A DNA stretch of 64,000 nucleotides from Leucaena leucocephala. Taxonomy: Eukaryota > Streptophyta > Magnoliopsida > Fabales > Fabaceae. Positions 1-12,732 of this stretch are shown here, piece by piece (position 1 is the stretch's first letter; the number at the start of each line of letters is the position of its first letter). The notes beneath the pieces were generated by a model. That model was given only the letters and a program-made list of their open reading frames with translations. It ran no database searches and was not told the DNA's origin. The DNA is taken from the NCBI GenBank assembly GCA_037074615.1, contig CM073535.1, positions 1,860,001 to 1,924,000 on the forward strand, written 5' to 3'. The position numbers were made by a program, and so were the translations under genes.

Positions 1-104
1 TATGAATTTCTTTATTCAGTTTTCTTTCTCTCTTTTTTTTGGGCCTGTGAATGATTTGTATACGAATGAATACTAGAATCAAAATTTTCTCGTTAAAAGG
101 TTGC

Positions 105-3100
105 TCAAGGTGCTGGTGACGATGAGAATCTATTTCCAGAAGTCCTGTTGACAAAAATAGAACACTCAGCAAAGAAGAAATTTCCAAAAAGATCAGCTGT
201 ATGAAGAATGGGAACCCTTACTCACCGGAGGTCGAGTCCAGGTTTTCCGATGAGGTTTCTTGGAACTTGACCAGTCAAATTGTTTTGTAAAAACCTGCAA
301 CAGAATCCATTCAGATGATTCAATGAAGATGGAAATTGATGCGTGCAGCAATAAATTCCAGCAAAGGTTAAGCTTAAAGATAAAAGATCCCATTACTTCT
401 GTATAGTTTTTTATTCTAAGACCAATTGTAATTGTAATGGTCCAAGAATTCCTGCATCATAAGAATTAGTAAGTTTTAAATCCTGGAATTGAATTGTCTT
501 TATTATATTTTTTGGATGAGGAAATCAATTCAAGATTATCAAAAGTTGAGGAAATCATGGGTCTTCGATTCCTCTGAACATGTATTGTATATTTTAATTC
601 CCATTATGTCAAAGAGAAATTTATTAAGAAAAGGTACGTAGTTTATTAACTCAAGGACTGCAGTTTACTTCTAGAGTGATAAAGAGAACAAATACTATTT
701 TTCTTAATCTGAGAATGATAGAGAGAATGAGGAACACATTTTATATAAAACGGAATGCATGAAAGGGACAGCTGCACAATCAACTTTCTTCTCTCTCCAA
801 TGCATCACTAAACCACAAGTATTCTCCATAAAATTCGATATCTGAGGCAAGGGTTTGACTTTGATTCACCATGCTGGCTAAAGATTGTAAAAGCCTAGAA
901 AAGGTCATAATTATAGAAGGACGATACCTAAGTCTTACGTTTCCAAGTTTTTATTTTTCCCAAAATGTCAGCAATTTTTTGTCGTCTCTCGCATCAAATT
1001 TCAGGTTGTGAAAACGAACATAAGTTGCATCTGTATTTGGCAGCAAATGTGGATTTAAATAAGAAAGGGGCAACATAGTCATGAACCCCAACCAAGCTAA
1101 GCTTCCAGTGTTCCTAACATTATAAGGTTCTTTAAGAACAATTAATCTTCCATGGTTCCTCTTCAGGAAGATGAGAAAACAAGGAAATAAACTTTGATAA
1201 ATCTCATTCAGTGTGAAAATACCTCTCTAGGCTAATATCTACTAGTCGTTCAAGGTCCTATATCCTATGGTCCCTGCTACAGCTACATTGTGTCGCAATC
1301 TTGCAGTTCTCGCTTCAGTACTCTCAATGGGAAAGACCAAATTTAACACATTGAAAAGAAAAGGCAGGTAGCTTGTATTCTTCAAAACATCTCAATAAAG
1401 TAGAACTTACAGTTCATGCAAGCTGCTGGTGTTCCCTAGGTATAACGGGATCTCTCCACTGAATTGATTCCAAGTACGTTAAAATAATATACAGCATGAG
1501 TAAAAACGAAAATCAACGCACTGACTTAACATATGCAGTAAGGTTCTCTCATATGACATAAATCGTATAATCTGATTTTCTTAAGATAAACAACTTACAA
1601 TGTTTCTAAGAACTTCAGTGAACTCAGATCAGGAATATGTCCTGAGAAAATGTTATTCCCAAGCCAGCTGTAGGGCAACAATTTGACAATCAGCATAAGG
1701 TAACAGCTAATTTTCATGAGCTCATAGACTTAACCTAAATGACCTTCATGTTAGTCAAAGATGTCATATTGACAATGTTAGGCGACAAAGATCCTGAAAG
1801 ACCCAAACCTGTCAAATTTCTAAAAATAACAGGGCATCAGAACAATAGTAACGAGAGAGGATAAACTGTTATAGGCATATAGCTATTACAAATAGAGACA
1901 GAGCTTACAAACTACAAAGTCACTACACGAATCCGATGGCCTTCAGAGCAAGTGACGCCGGTCCATGAGTACTGGCGAGGCATACAAGGATCACCAATCC
2001 AATCAAGTGGAGGGTTCTGGAAACTATCTCTTACACGGTTCAAAGCAATAACTGCCAAGAGAAAGTTTCACTTTTAAAGATCATAGGTGATTATAATTAA
2101 CACACAATTATACTGTTAGAATGTAACATGTTAAAAAGTTGAGATGTAAACTACTTTATAACCAGTCAACTGTATCTTACAGATGGCTAATTTGAAATTT
2201 AAAACATTGATTTGATTATTATAACTTGAATTAGCAGCAGAGAACATCTTTAAGTATCAATAGTTAAGTGGCATTGGTGGCTATCACTGGAGAAATGCTT
2301 CTCATTCCTGTGCTTAACTCTTATAATGTCTGGTTTAGCAGGAAAAATGGTGTACTGGCTTTAAAGTATTTTAAAACTAGCCTTGATTTAGAAAAGAAGG
2401 CATCAGAATATGTACCATCTCGTGTCAAAGTTCTTCCTTCTACTGGCATCACATAAAAAATTTCACAGGCATTGATCACAGTACCCAAGGAAGAACTAGT
2501 AGTAGGGGTCAATTTTATTGTCGTAGGACCCCGTAGGACCAGAAAGAGGCCACTTTCTGGCAAAGACAACAACACCATCTGAGGTCACATTCAAATCATG
2601 GTAATAACTTTATCCCATTTACACTTATGTTAAAAATCCTTGAACCCGCATGGGATGATCCCTTGTTATTTGCAAATTATAGAGCAACGTAGAATTTTGA
2701 ATTCTGAAGTGATTTTGGAGGCCATTTCAACTCCAAGGATTCCAACTGAGTCTCAAATATTTTCAAAGGTGGAAGATTCCAAAACCCAGAAACAGAAATA
2801 TTGCCGCTGCCTGCTTAGGCGAAATTACTCTCTCCGAAAGGCTCCGAAAATCGGTCAAAACTATCATCCGGGTATCAGATGAACCCACAAATTGAACATT
2901 AGAAGGGGAAAATGGAATTTGGCCAAAAAAAAAGAAGAAGAAGGGGAAAGTGGAAAGCATTTTGGAGAAAGACAAGTTTGAAATTCATTAAAAATGTCAC
3001 ACACCCAATTCATAGCTGGTGATAACTTTATCATAAAATTATGATTTCTGAGCTGAAAATTTACTCAAGAGTTTCTTTCAGTACCTTGTAATCTATTGCC

Positions 3101-4067
3101 TTTTCACTTTCTTTGAGTAAAGTTTCTATCAAAGATGATTGTAGTTTCCACCCAAACTATTGAAAAGGGGGGAAATCCTTGTTAGAGACCCCTTAATTTT
3201 CAAAACATTCTGGCAGTGGATGATTGTAAACAAACTTTATGCACTTAGGTTAAGGTGGCAGTTTTAACGAAGACTAAGTAGATTGACAGCTTAAAATCTA
3301 GTGAACTCCACAGCCACATAGAAAACAAAAAATCAAACAAGCACTACAAATTGCATTGTAAAGAGAGCAATAAAACATCTCGTACAGACAGAATGGTAGG
3401 TCCAGAGTAGCCAAAACTGTGCCTTGCAACCATATTGAGCCCAAAGTTGTTAAAATCGGTGGCATTGTCACTCAAAATCACAAGCTGTAAAAACGATATA
3501 AAGGGGTCGGAATCCGTGTAAGTATTTGACCCTATACATACACTCATGGTTTTCCCCTGAGCTTTGCAAACCAGTTCGCAGAAGGTGAAATTCCCGTTTG
3601 CATAGTCTTCCGTGGTGTTAACCATGCTCCATAAAGTGCCATCCACGATCTGATCACGCTGTGGAGGAGAATGCTTGGGGCCGAACCCTTCCACAGAAAT
3701 AAGTGGTCCGCACCATGCACCGTTTTCCGGGGAACACGGGAAAATTGTAGCAATGTTTCTTGACTCGAAGAGTGAAGGAACGAACAGAGGACAAAGTAGG
3801 ATACCGAAGAGAGGTGGTCACGTTCTTGGGCGTCCCGGTTGATATAAACTCCCCATCCGGCAGCCATGCAAGACCGCCGATTCTGGACGGCGATATCGAC
3901 CCACAATCAATCAGAAGACCTGCGAATCATATGAATCAGTAAGTTACCATACAAAATCGAACACGAATAGAAAGAACCATACTTGTGATCACACCTTTAA
4001 GGGGTGTCCGTGAGGAAGCTAGGATGAGGAAGAAGGGCAGGAAGAGAAGAAGGAAGCGACAACGCAT
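105..4067 (-). pseudogene. Malectin-like/leucine-rich-repeat protein (RLP4 / At1g25570-like), broken
   Basis: Reading the minus strand gives the exon series of a secreted malectin-like plus LRR protein. It starts at 4067 with a hydrophobic leader (MRCRFLLLFLPFFLILASS), first exon 4067-3983, second exon from 3919 opening LLIDCGS. Malectin-like motifs follow (DPFISFLQLVIL, ARHSFGYSGP, YPDDSFDRF, VSGFWNLPP, VINACEIF), then WIGDPCMPRQYSWTGVTC, LRR pieces (LSGSLSPNIVNMTSL, LGNNIFSGHIP, NQFSGEIP, NNLTGQVP) and an end at SSSPAP-stop (107-105). No kinase domain is seen, as expected for this receptor-like family. The frame is broken repeatedly: an extra base near 3688-3693, stop TAA at 2817-2815, stop TAA at 2679-2677, a frame change near 2600-2615, and another at 2521-2542 where an 8-base motif is doubled. 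Introns are kept, so this is a decayed genomic copy, not a retrocopy. Sequencing error could explain one lesion but not five. Confidence 0.78.
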
Positions 4068-4141
4068 GATGAAATGATTTAGCTTTAGCATGAAACAGAG
4101 TGAACACGGGAGTAGTATCTAAGAACTGGATTATGTTATAG

Positions 4142-4153
4142 AATATATAGATA
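4142..4153 (-). promoter_or_regulatory. TATA-like box of the malectin/LRR pseudogene
   Basis: The minus strand reads CTATATATTC about 75-85 bases upstream of the ATG at 4067, a normal TATA-to-start distance for a plant gene. It is based on sequence and position only. Confidence 0.4.
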
Positions 4154-4599
4154 TGTTGCTATGGGTTTGTGGGTGGAGTGATGAGAAAACGGAGTTAGAG
4201 GAAGGAGCAAAACAAAGAATAGACTTTGACAGGTGACGCGGGAAAAACGGTAAGGAGGCGGCAAGCGACATTGCAAAAGCTAGTGCACATGGCAATTATG
4301 GGGCTGACTTTTATAGTTTTAGGCTTTTACAGCCTTTAATTTAAGACTTAGCAGCTGGGAACTGGGCGCCGCGATGCACGAGCGATGAGAACTATTTTTT
4401 TTTTTTTTGGGTACAAGTGATGAGAACTATTATGCAAATGAAAACAATAACCATAAATTCAATATGGGCCTGTATCACATTCAATGGGCCTATCAAGCGA
4501 ATCAAGAATTACAAGATTCATGTAAACAAAAAAATTGCAATATGACCTTTAACTCATGAGTACTATAGTTTGGACCAATCAACCTATTATCTATAGGAT

Positions 4600-4862
4600 T
4601 AATTAATCAAAGGATAAGATATATAATAATTTAAAATATGTTTAAAGTATCACTTTATTATAGTTCTATTCACGTCATTTGGAGAGGCATCTTAACTTTT
4701 AAGTACCTATATTTATATTTGAAAGTAATAGACTACTCGCTTTACTCGAAATTGATATTGTCTAGGAATAAGGGAGAATTCACCTTACCCTTAGATTGGG
4801 ATGATCTTAACTCTTTTTCAAAAAAATTTATAACAAAAAAAATGTGATATACTTTTTAAGTG
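4600..4862 (+). repeat. SINE-like dispersed repeat, diverged copy
   Basis: This stretch aligns by eye over most of its length with two other copies at 21970-22250 (reverse) and 22520-22780. Shared blocks in order are AAAGGATAAGA, a GTTCAATTC-like block, ATTATAGTTCTATTCACGTC, TTTGGAGAGGCATCTTA, AATAGAC, CTTACCCTTAGAT, then an A-rich end. A family of about 270 bp with an A-rich 3' end and box-B-like block suggests a tRNA-derived SINE. This copy is AT-drifted and therefore old. Confidence 0.55.
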
Positions 4863-4974
4863 CATTTTTTTTGGAAAAATTCAAAACATCTATTATGAAA
4901 AATTATACAAGATATCTCCAAAAGAGAATGTAATAGATAAATTTGCATTATTTAATATTAATATCGTTTATAAG

Positions 4975-5060
4975 GAAGAGAAATTTTACTCTACCTTTAG
5001 ATTATAGGTGAGCTTAACTTCTTTTAAAAAAAAATTATACAAAAAAAAAATATATCTGCA
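4975..5060 (+). repeat. 3' fragment of the same SINE-like repeat
   Basis: The segment TCTACCTTTAGATTATAGG...GCTTAACTTC followed by an A-rich run matches the 3' end of the repeat copy just upstream (CTTACCCTTAGATTGGGATG...CTTAACTC plus A-rich tail). It is probably a truncated or duplicated tail. Confidence 0.45.
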
Positions 5061-5062
5061 AG

Positions 5063-5877
5063 AGAATGCAAGATTAGGGTCCCAACCAATACCGCATGCT
5101 CTTAAGAATTCTATTTATGTTGTCCTTTGGCTTTTTAAAAAGATATGTTTTCATATATTAATATTCTGTAATTCATCTCGTTATATATATATATATATAT
5201 GATAAAATAACAGTGTTTCGTGGGTATAAATTCACCAATACTTGTTCCTAATTTATGTATTCTCTACTAACCACTCTCAAGCGAATACCCATCTCTAACA
5301 ATGCGTAGATTTCATGTAAATTACGTTATAAGCTATCTCTTCGGAAAGAATAATTTTGTAGATTATGCTTCCCTATTCACTATCAACATTACACAGCGCA
5401 CAGTGAGAGAGGAACTTGCTTGATAGTTAAAGGATAATAACCTATCATTTGCAAGCAATGTGTACAATTCAGAAAAAGCTGGACGCCACAATTTCAATTA
5501 TTCAAGGCGCAGTCATGCCCAGGCTTCCAAGTTTTCCCGCCGGTTCAGTTTATGAGCCAACAAACCATAACGCGCAGGTTCGAGGGAACTTCTTTTCATC
5601 CTTCAACATTGATGATTGATCCTGAGAAGGGAGAACTGAGAACAGAGGGATGCCTAGTTCTTCCCTTCCTACCACTTTTTGTTTTTTTTTTGCGAGCTTA
5701 AAAACTAAAAACTGAGTTCAGAAGGTTGATTCATTCTGTTACTGTCCTGCAATTCCCGAAATACCCCTCCGACCTGCCATCTATCAAATCCCAAATTCCA
5801 TTTCGGATCAGCCTTTGTCTCTCTCTGAATCCATTTCCAGCACACCCTGTCTCTGCGAGGGACCCCCTCTCCTTTCT
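5063..5877. other. Intergenic / 5' flank of ARIA-like gene
   Basis: AT-rich spacer with an (AT)n microsatellite at about 5182-5201. The last 150 bases are pyrimidine-rich and GC-richer, consistent with the 5' leader of the ARM/BTB gene. An in-frame ATG at 5815 exists, but the ATG at 5878 fits the family length better. No other gene is seen. Confidence 0.5.
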
Positions 5878-8800
5878 ATGGAGCTTCATAAGCGCCAAGA
5901 TCACAGTCCCCCTGAGAGGAAAGGCCAGAAGCGGAAGCTGGAGGAAGATTTCGAAGACGAGAGAGAGATCTCGGCGCCTCCTACCGGCGACGCCCGGGAC
6001 GCCCTTCTCGCTGAGGTCACAGCGCAGGTTGAAATTCTCGACTCCAATTTTTCAGGGCGCGATCCCGATCGAGCTGCGGCTAAGCGTGCCACTCACGTTC
6101 TCGCCGAGCTTGCTAAGAATGGTGAGTAAGTTCCCCTCGGAGCTTGCTTTCCGATCCCGTCTCTTCTCGCCTTGCATTTCATGTTTTTATCTCAGTTTCA
6201 TGAATTACGATGCTCTTCATTTTCTCTGTATCTCTTGCATGAGTGTTTGCCTGTCTAACGGTTTGAGATTGATATTTGGCGTTTGAAGAGGAAGTAGTGA
6301 ACGTGATTGTTGAAGGAGGCGCTATTCCGTCTCTGGTTAAGCATCTTCAAGCGCCGCCTTCAAGTGAAGGTGATCGTGATCAAAAGCCATTCGAGCACGA
6401 GGTTGAGAAAGGGAGTGCCTTTGCTTTAGGACTTCTTGCCGTTAAGGTAACTTCACTTCTGTGCTTTCAACTATGGCTCAGGAATTTACGAGAAAAAAAG
6501 CACGGTATACCTTGTCGCTTTTACTTATCTCCCCTATAATTCTGCAAGTTATCAAGTATATGGTGATGTTACTGCAAACTGAGGTTGTGCTGTTTCGGCC
6601 ATGATAACATCTATCATATTTCATGTATTGCAAACTGAGGTACTGCAAACTGAGGTTATGCTGTTTAGACTCATAACTAAATACTCCAAGTAATCGCTTA
6701 ATTACGTGGAATGTTGCGAGTTGTTTACCTACACACTTCCTGCGAGACATTTTACGTACGTTGAGGTGGGAATTGGACTAGACAATTATTTGTATCATCA
6801 GCAATCATCAATTACGGTTTTGTTTGGTTTTTATTCTACCATTACTTCCTAACCCTTTGAGAGAAGGGGATAAATAACTCAGGAAAGAAGCTGCAGTGGC
6901 ATTAAGCACTACATGACGTTAGAAGTCATGACGCAAAGTGAGAACCAAGGCTTTATGATTAGATCATTCAGATGGCTCTATTGTAAATATCCTTTTTTCA
7001 TAATAATGCTCATGGTTTCTCCTTTTTCACCGATTCTTGAGCTCATGGACTGATAAACTTATAGGAATCATTTAAGATCTGTTTCATGAATATTTTGGTG
7101 GCACTGTCGCAGTTACTGTTAAGTTTTGAACATCCTTTTTTATATCTTCCGTTGACCTAACAGCAGGCTGAAATATAGACCTAGTTCTAGGGTGTTAATA
7201 GTATTTCATAGTATGGATCTATCTTATTTTTTGTCACTGCATGCTGATAGGTGTTGAGCACAAGCTTGTCATTTTAACTGTACTATGTACTACGCATGTG
7301 TACAAGTGCTAAAATTGCCTTTCTATTTGAAATTTCTCCATACAGCCAGAACATCAACAACTAATTGTTGACAATGGTGCCTTAAAACATCTTGTTGACC
7401 TGTTAAAGAGGCATAAGAATTGCTCTACTTCTCGTGCTGTGAATAGTGTCATTCGTAGGGCTGCAGATGCAATCACTAATCTTGCTCATGAGAACAGCAA
7501 CATTAAAACCCGTGTCAGGTTTGTTTTCTTATGAGCATGTTAATTGAATTTATAATTTGGGATGATTTTGTTATTTATGTCCGGATTCATATGTAGGATG
7601 GAAGGTGGAATTCCACCACTTGTTGAATTGCTTGAATTTACTGATACAAAGGTGCAAAGAGCAGCTGCTGGTGCACTGCGAACTCTGGCATTTAAAAATG
7701 ATGAAAATAAAAATCAGGTAACTGGCTGCTCCTTAAGGTCGTGCGTTGAAATTCATGTAAAGTACACTTGAATGTCACATCGTCATGATTTGGCAGATTG
7801 TTGAATGCAATGCTCTTCCAACTCTAATTTTAATGCTCCGTTCTGAAGATGCTGCTATTCATTATGAAGCGGTATGGCTTTTGCAGCTTCCTTTTATTAT
7901 ATTTTAGACTAGATTTTGATTAGTATAGTTTTCACTCAGTCGTTGCACATCTCATACTTTCTGCATGTTATGTTTCTGTATTCTATTACAGGTTGGGGTA
8001 ATAGGAAATCTGGTACACTCTTCGCCTAATATAAAGAAAGAAGTTCTTCTTGCCGGGGCTTTACAACCTGTTATTGGATTACTTAGGTATGCATTCAGTT
8101 TAGGATTTGAGCTACTTGCAATATTGTTCCCTCCGAGCCCCCTAACCCAAAATCTTCCATATTAAGATTGCAAATCATTAAAGATCCTTTTCTTCATGTA
8201 ATAGTGTCAATGCAATATATTGCTCTGAAGTGTATTATGTTATTATTTTTTAAAATATTTTTTATTTTTTTTTAATGTAACAGCTCCTGCTGCTCTGAAA
8301 GCCAAAGGGAAGCTGCCTTGTTACTTGGACAGTTTGCAGCAACTGATTCAGATTGTAAGGCAAGCAAACAATTTAGTGTGCTAACCCAATCTTTCTGATT
8401 TGTACTGAAGGAGGATGTGGTATATGTACATGATGAAAGATCCATTACCTTTTCAACTCTTTTCGTTTTGTTTTCCTGGATGATGGTGGTAGGAAATAAA
8501 AATAAATGACTGGTAGAGTTTGTTTTATGGTTTCAATTTTTCATTATGGGACTACATCCTACTATTTATGTTAATTAGAGATACTTTGGTCCTAGAATAT
8601 TGATTAGGGTCAAGATAAATCATGCTAATGCTTAACAATGATAAGATACTAATTCTTCCGCTCCCATTCATATAATTTGTTTTTCTTGGTTTTTCTAGGT
8701 TCACATTGTTCAGAGAGGTGCTGTCCGACCTCTGATAGAGATGCTTCAGTCCCCTGATGTTCAACTCAGAGAAATGTCTGCCTTTGCTTTGGGGAGACTC

Positions 8801-11800
8801 GCACAGGTTATCTTTTTACCCTTCTCCTTTCCAACTTGCAGTTTTTGTGTGAATTAATTAGGTTAAGTTTCCCTAACACTGAACAATATGTCGTTGCTAT
8901 TGAGGATGCCTTTCAAATAGCATATGTTTTGAGTGTGACTTCCTTTGGCTTGAAAATAATTATTTTGACCCAGGACGCCCATAACCAAGCTGGTATAGCA
9001 CACATTGGAGGTTTAGCACCATTACTCAAGCTCCTTGACTCGAAAAATGGGTCTTTGCAGCATAATGCTGCTTTTGCTCTTTATGGCCTTGCAGATAATG
9101 AGGTATGATATTAGTAAGATTTATTTATAAAATTGAAATCTTCTGTGTTTAAGTTGGTTTAAACGACCTCATCAAAGAACAATGTTAATTAATTGTGCTT
9201 TACTATTTCTTTTGTCCAATAGGATAATGTGTCCGATTTTATTAGGGTAGGTGGTGTTCAGAGGCTTCAGGATGGAGAGTTTATTGTTCAAGTAAGTGTG
9301 CCTGTTTAATTCTAGACGTTAGCTTTGAGTTCTGGCTTAATTTCTTTTGCCCTTTCTTGCTTTTGTGAATGGGAATAGAGTATGCCCTGATTGCAGGTTT
9401 CTATTTGTATTTGTAAAAATTAGGAAATAGTGTCCTACCTTCGACATATTTTGAGTGTCTTCTATTGCAGGCAACAAAAGATTGTGTTGCAAAGACATTG
9501 AAAAGATTAGAGGAGAAGATTCATGGCCGTGTAAGCAATGTCACATGAGTTGCACATCTTACTTTATGGAGTTATTATAATTAATTCCTAGAGCGTGCTA
9601 CTTCTTGACCAATCCCTAAAGTTTTAATTTGTTTCCCTTCATGTAGGTCCTGAACCATTTGTTATACCTTATGCGAGTTTCAGAGAAGACTGTCCAAAGA
9701 CGAGTTGCTTTGGCTCTTGCTCATCTTTGTTCTGCAGATGATCAGAGAACCGTATTCATTGATAACAATGGTATACGTCTTACATACTTTATATATTTAT
9801 GCATGTTGGTTATTTCTGCATTAAATTACTGTTATGGTCATTCTGTTTTATTGCCCTGATTATCTGTTCTTGTAGGTTTAGAATTTCTTATTGGGCTTCT
9901 TGGCTCTACTAGTCCTAAGCAGCAACTTGATGGCGCTGTTGCTTTATGCAAATTGGCCAACAAAGCCACTACTCTATCACCAATAGATGCGGCTCCTCCT
10001 TCCCCAACGCCCCAGGTTGGATTATATCTAGTTGGATTGAGATTGACCTTGCCTGTTCTCTCACAAGTGTGTAATAAAGCAAGTCTTGTGATATATCTAA
10101 ACAGGCTACTTGTACCTTTATGTTGTTTGTTCACAAAGTTCAAAATTTTCCTTTTAAATGAGAGTTTAGATCATTTCATATCCTCCGTTTGATTTTCTCC
10201 TTTATATGTTGACAGTAACTTAATGCGACCAAAAGACTGAAATTTGTTAGCTGTGGGTTGTTAGGCTGTTTGCTTGCTTATTCAGGAGTTCTAGTATCTG
10301 GTTACCAGTTATTACAAATTTAATTTTGTTTTTCATCTTGGGGCTTATATGGTATTAATTGGCCAATGACAGTCTTCTATCATGTTTGCAAGTATTTGTA
10401 TTAGGTGTGCTGTCATGATGCACTCTAGACTTGAAGTTGATGCTTAAATCTCATTGTAGATTATTACTTAGCCAACACATGGTGCATTTAGTTGATTATT
10501 AAATATTAATCCTATATCAGTTGATAATCAATGTTTATTCCTTTATATGCGTGCTACTTTCATGATAACTGTTGCATAGCTTCCACCTGCGCTATCTCAC
10601 CAATCTAAAACATTAAGAGGTATTATGTTTCATGAAGTAGGAATTTCTATGTTGATATACTGTTTTTCTTGCAGGTTTATTTGGGAGAGCAGTATGTGAA
10701 TAATGCTACATTGTCTGACGTGACATTTTTGGTTGAAGGTTGGTCTTTTTCAGATTTATTGTTTCTTGGTTATGTTGTTGAGAAATATTAATATATTTAA
10801 AGTTTGTTGGTTGTAGCTTCAGTTTGCATATGTAGTTAGCTGGGTAATCTTCATTCATCATTGCAGGGAAACGATTTTTTGCTCACAGAATCTGCCTGCT
10901 TGCATCTTCAGATGCATTTCGCGCTATGTTTGATGGTGGTTATAGGGTGAGTATCCTATCCACAACCACCCCCCCCCCCCGGGGGTACCCCAGAAACCAG
11001 AAGAAAAAGTAATACCTTAACAAACTCATCTTTTTTCTTAATGAAACGGAGCAAGCCAGAAAGAGCTGTTTACTCTGGTTTACAAGCTACATGAAGCACT
11101 ACATATGATTTTAGTGTTTCTTCTATTTCAACATTTCATGAATCTAGTTATTTGAGTCTTGACTGGAAAATTCATTGGTGAATTTGGATTTAATTGTTAA
11201 AAACCAAAGCTTGTTTTTTAAATTGATGTAAAAAATGATGTCATAGATGTATGTCTATCCATATACACCTTAAACCTAAATTGAATGTGCGTATGGCAGG
11301 AGAAGGATGCAAGAGACATAGAGATCCCAAATATTAGATGGGAAGTTTTTGAGTTGATGATGAGGTCTGATAAATTCTGCATTTATGTTTGATTCAATTT
11401 GTTCTGTGAAATCTTTTAATGATTTCAAACCGATTATATATGTTTTAATTCACATAATTTTTGTCCAGATTCATATATACTGGATCAGTTGATGTTACTC
11501 TTGATATTGCCCAAGATCTCCTCAGAGCAGCTGATCAATATCTCTTAGAAGGACTCAAGAGACTTTGTGAGTACACGATAGCACAGGTGAGCTGAGAAAA
11601 GTAATTGATATACTTTTACAAAATTCCAGTGTGCTGTAATGATAGATTTACAGATGTAGTTCCTTATGTTTAATTTTTGTCTCAGGATATATCACTGGAG
11701 AATGTTTCTAGTATGTATGAACTCTCAGAAGCCTTCAATGCAATTTCATTGAGGCACACATGCATCCTTTTTATCTTGGAGCACTTTGATAAATTGAGGG

Positions 11801-12732
11801 CCAAACCGGGGTATAGCTGATCTCTTAAACCTTGTCTTTGCTTCTCTGATATTTCCTTACCTGTGGAATGCTGTTATAAATTTCAATCGTAGGCTATTAA
11901 ATTCGTAATCATTATTATACATATTTATGAAGAAATATCTTGAGCAAACTGCAAGTTCTGGGGCTAGTTGCATGTACTTTATTACTGTTCACCATCTTTA
12001 TGTCCCTTGTGTGTTTGAATGTTTCAGTGGCATTACATAGATTTTAACGTTCTGTAAAAAGCCTGAATCATGGTTATTTAGCCTGTTAAATCCAGGAACT
12101 AATAAGTAATGCTTCTCTGGGATCATGGAGAAGCCACTTACCGCTTTGTGTGGTTAGGCGTGGCTTTTGGGCATGGGCAAGGCATGGTTGTATTGAGATG
12201 GGAATGAAGCCTTGAGTTATTTTCTCTTTTTTTCTCCTTCTGTGGAAGGGGGTGGCAGCTGTAAACAAGTTCCAAATTTTACTGGAATTTTGCTCTCTCT
12301 GTTCTACAAATATTAGGTTCTTCCATTTTTTTTCTTTTCGGGGTGATTTTGTTAATTCTTCTTGCTTGCAACTTGCAAGTTGTTTTGAAAATCGTAGACA
12401 TGGATCACTAGCTCAATTACATATGGGTCTTTATAGTAGGATCCAATCTTTGATTTGAAACAAGCTTATTTATTCCAATTCAGCGGGTTGGTTAGACCAT
12501 AATTGTATAGAACTCTGTTACTGATATATGCTTAAATCGTGGATAATTATTAAAAACCATGTCTATTATTGAATCAATTATGTGTCTCAGAAGTATTTAT
12601 TTCAGCTTCTTAAATTTTTGTATGTCAAATGGTTGCAGGCACTCTTGTCTGGTTCAGCGTATAATACCAGAGATCCGCAACTACTTTGCCAAAGCTCTCA
12701 CAAAAGCTAACTCCCGTGACATCCGGCTGTAG
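5878..12732 (+). CDS. ARIA-like ARM-repeat and BTB/POZ domain protein
   Basis: Nineteen exons join without any frame conflict to 705 aa, close to Arabidopsis ARIA (about 710). Exons: 5878-6121, 6289-6446, 7346-7518, 7597-7717, 7797-7871, 7992-8086, 8284-8359, 8699-8806, 8974-9102, 9223-9291, 9471-9530, 9647-9770, 9876-10015, 10675-10738, 10867-10946, 11300-11364, 11469-11586, 11686-11810, 12639-12732. The N-terminus has a basic RKGQKRK stretch (residues 14-20, NLS-like). Armadillo repeats fill roughly residues 80-500 (e.g. RMEGGIPPLVELLEFTD, GAVRPLIEMLQSPDVQ, GGLAPLLKLLDS). A BTB domain follows from about 534 (LSDVTFLVEGKRFFAHR, FRAMFDGGYREKDARD, FIYTGSVDVT). Family members bind ABF2 or DNA-replication factors and act in ABA response or cell-cycle control; that role is inferred from similarity. 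Intron 7 has a GC donor (AAG|GCAAGC), and the phase leaves no GT alternative. Confidence 0.93.
8360..8698 (+). other. GC-AG intron 7 of the ARIA-like gene
   Basis: The exon ends DSDCK at 8359 and the next exon begins VHIVQRGAV at 8699. The donor reads AAG|GCAAGC and the acceptor TTTTCTAG. The two exons join in phase 0 and restore a continuous armadillo repeat; no GT donor nearby does so. Confidence 0.8.

Noticed and set aside
5815..5877. Earlier in-frame ATG for the ARIA-like protein
   Set aside because: It would add 21 residues not seen in the family; the ATG at 5878 gives a MEL... start and 705 aa, close to the known length.
5726..6286. Longer open frame of 186 codons overlapping ARIA exon 1
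   Set aside because: It is in another frame, runs through the donor site into intron 1 and has no family motif.
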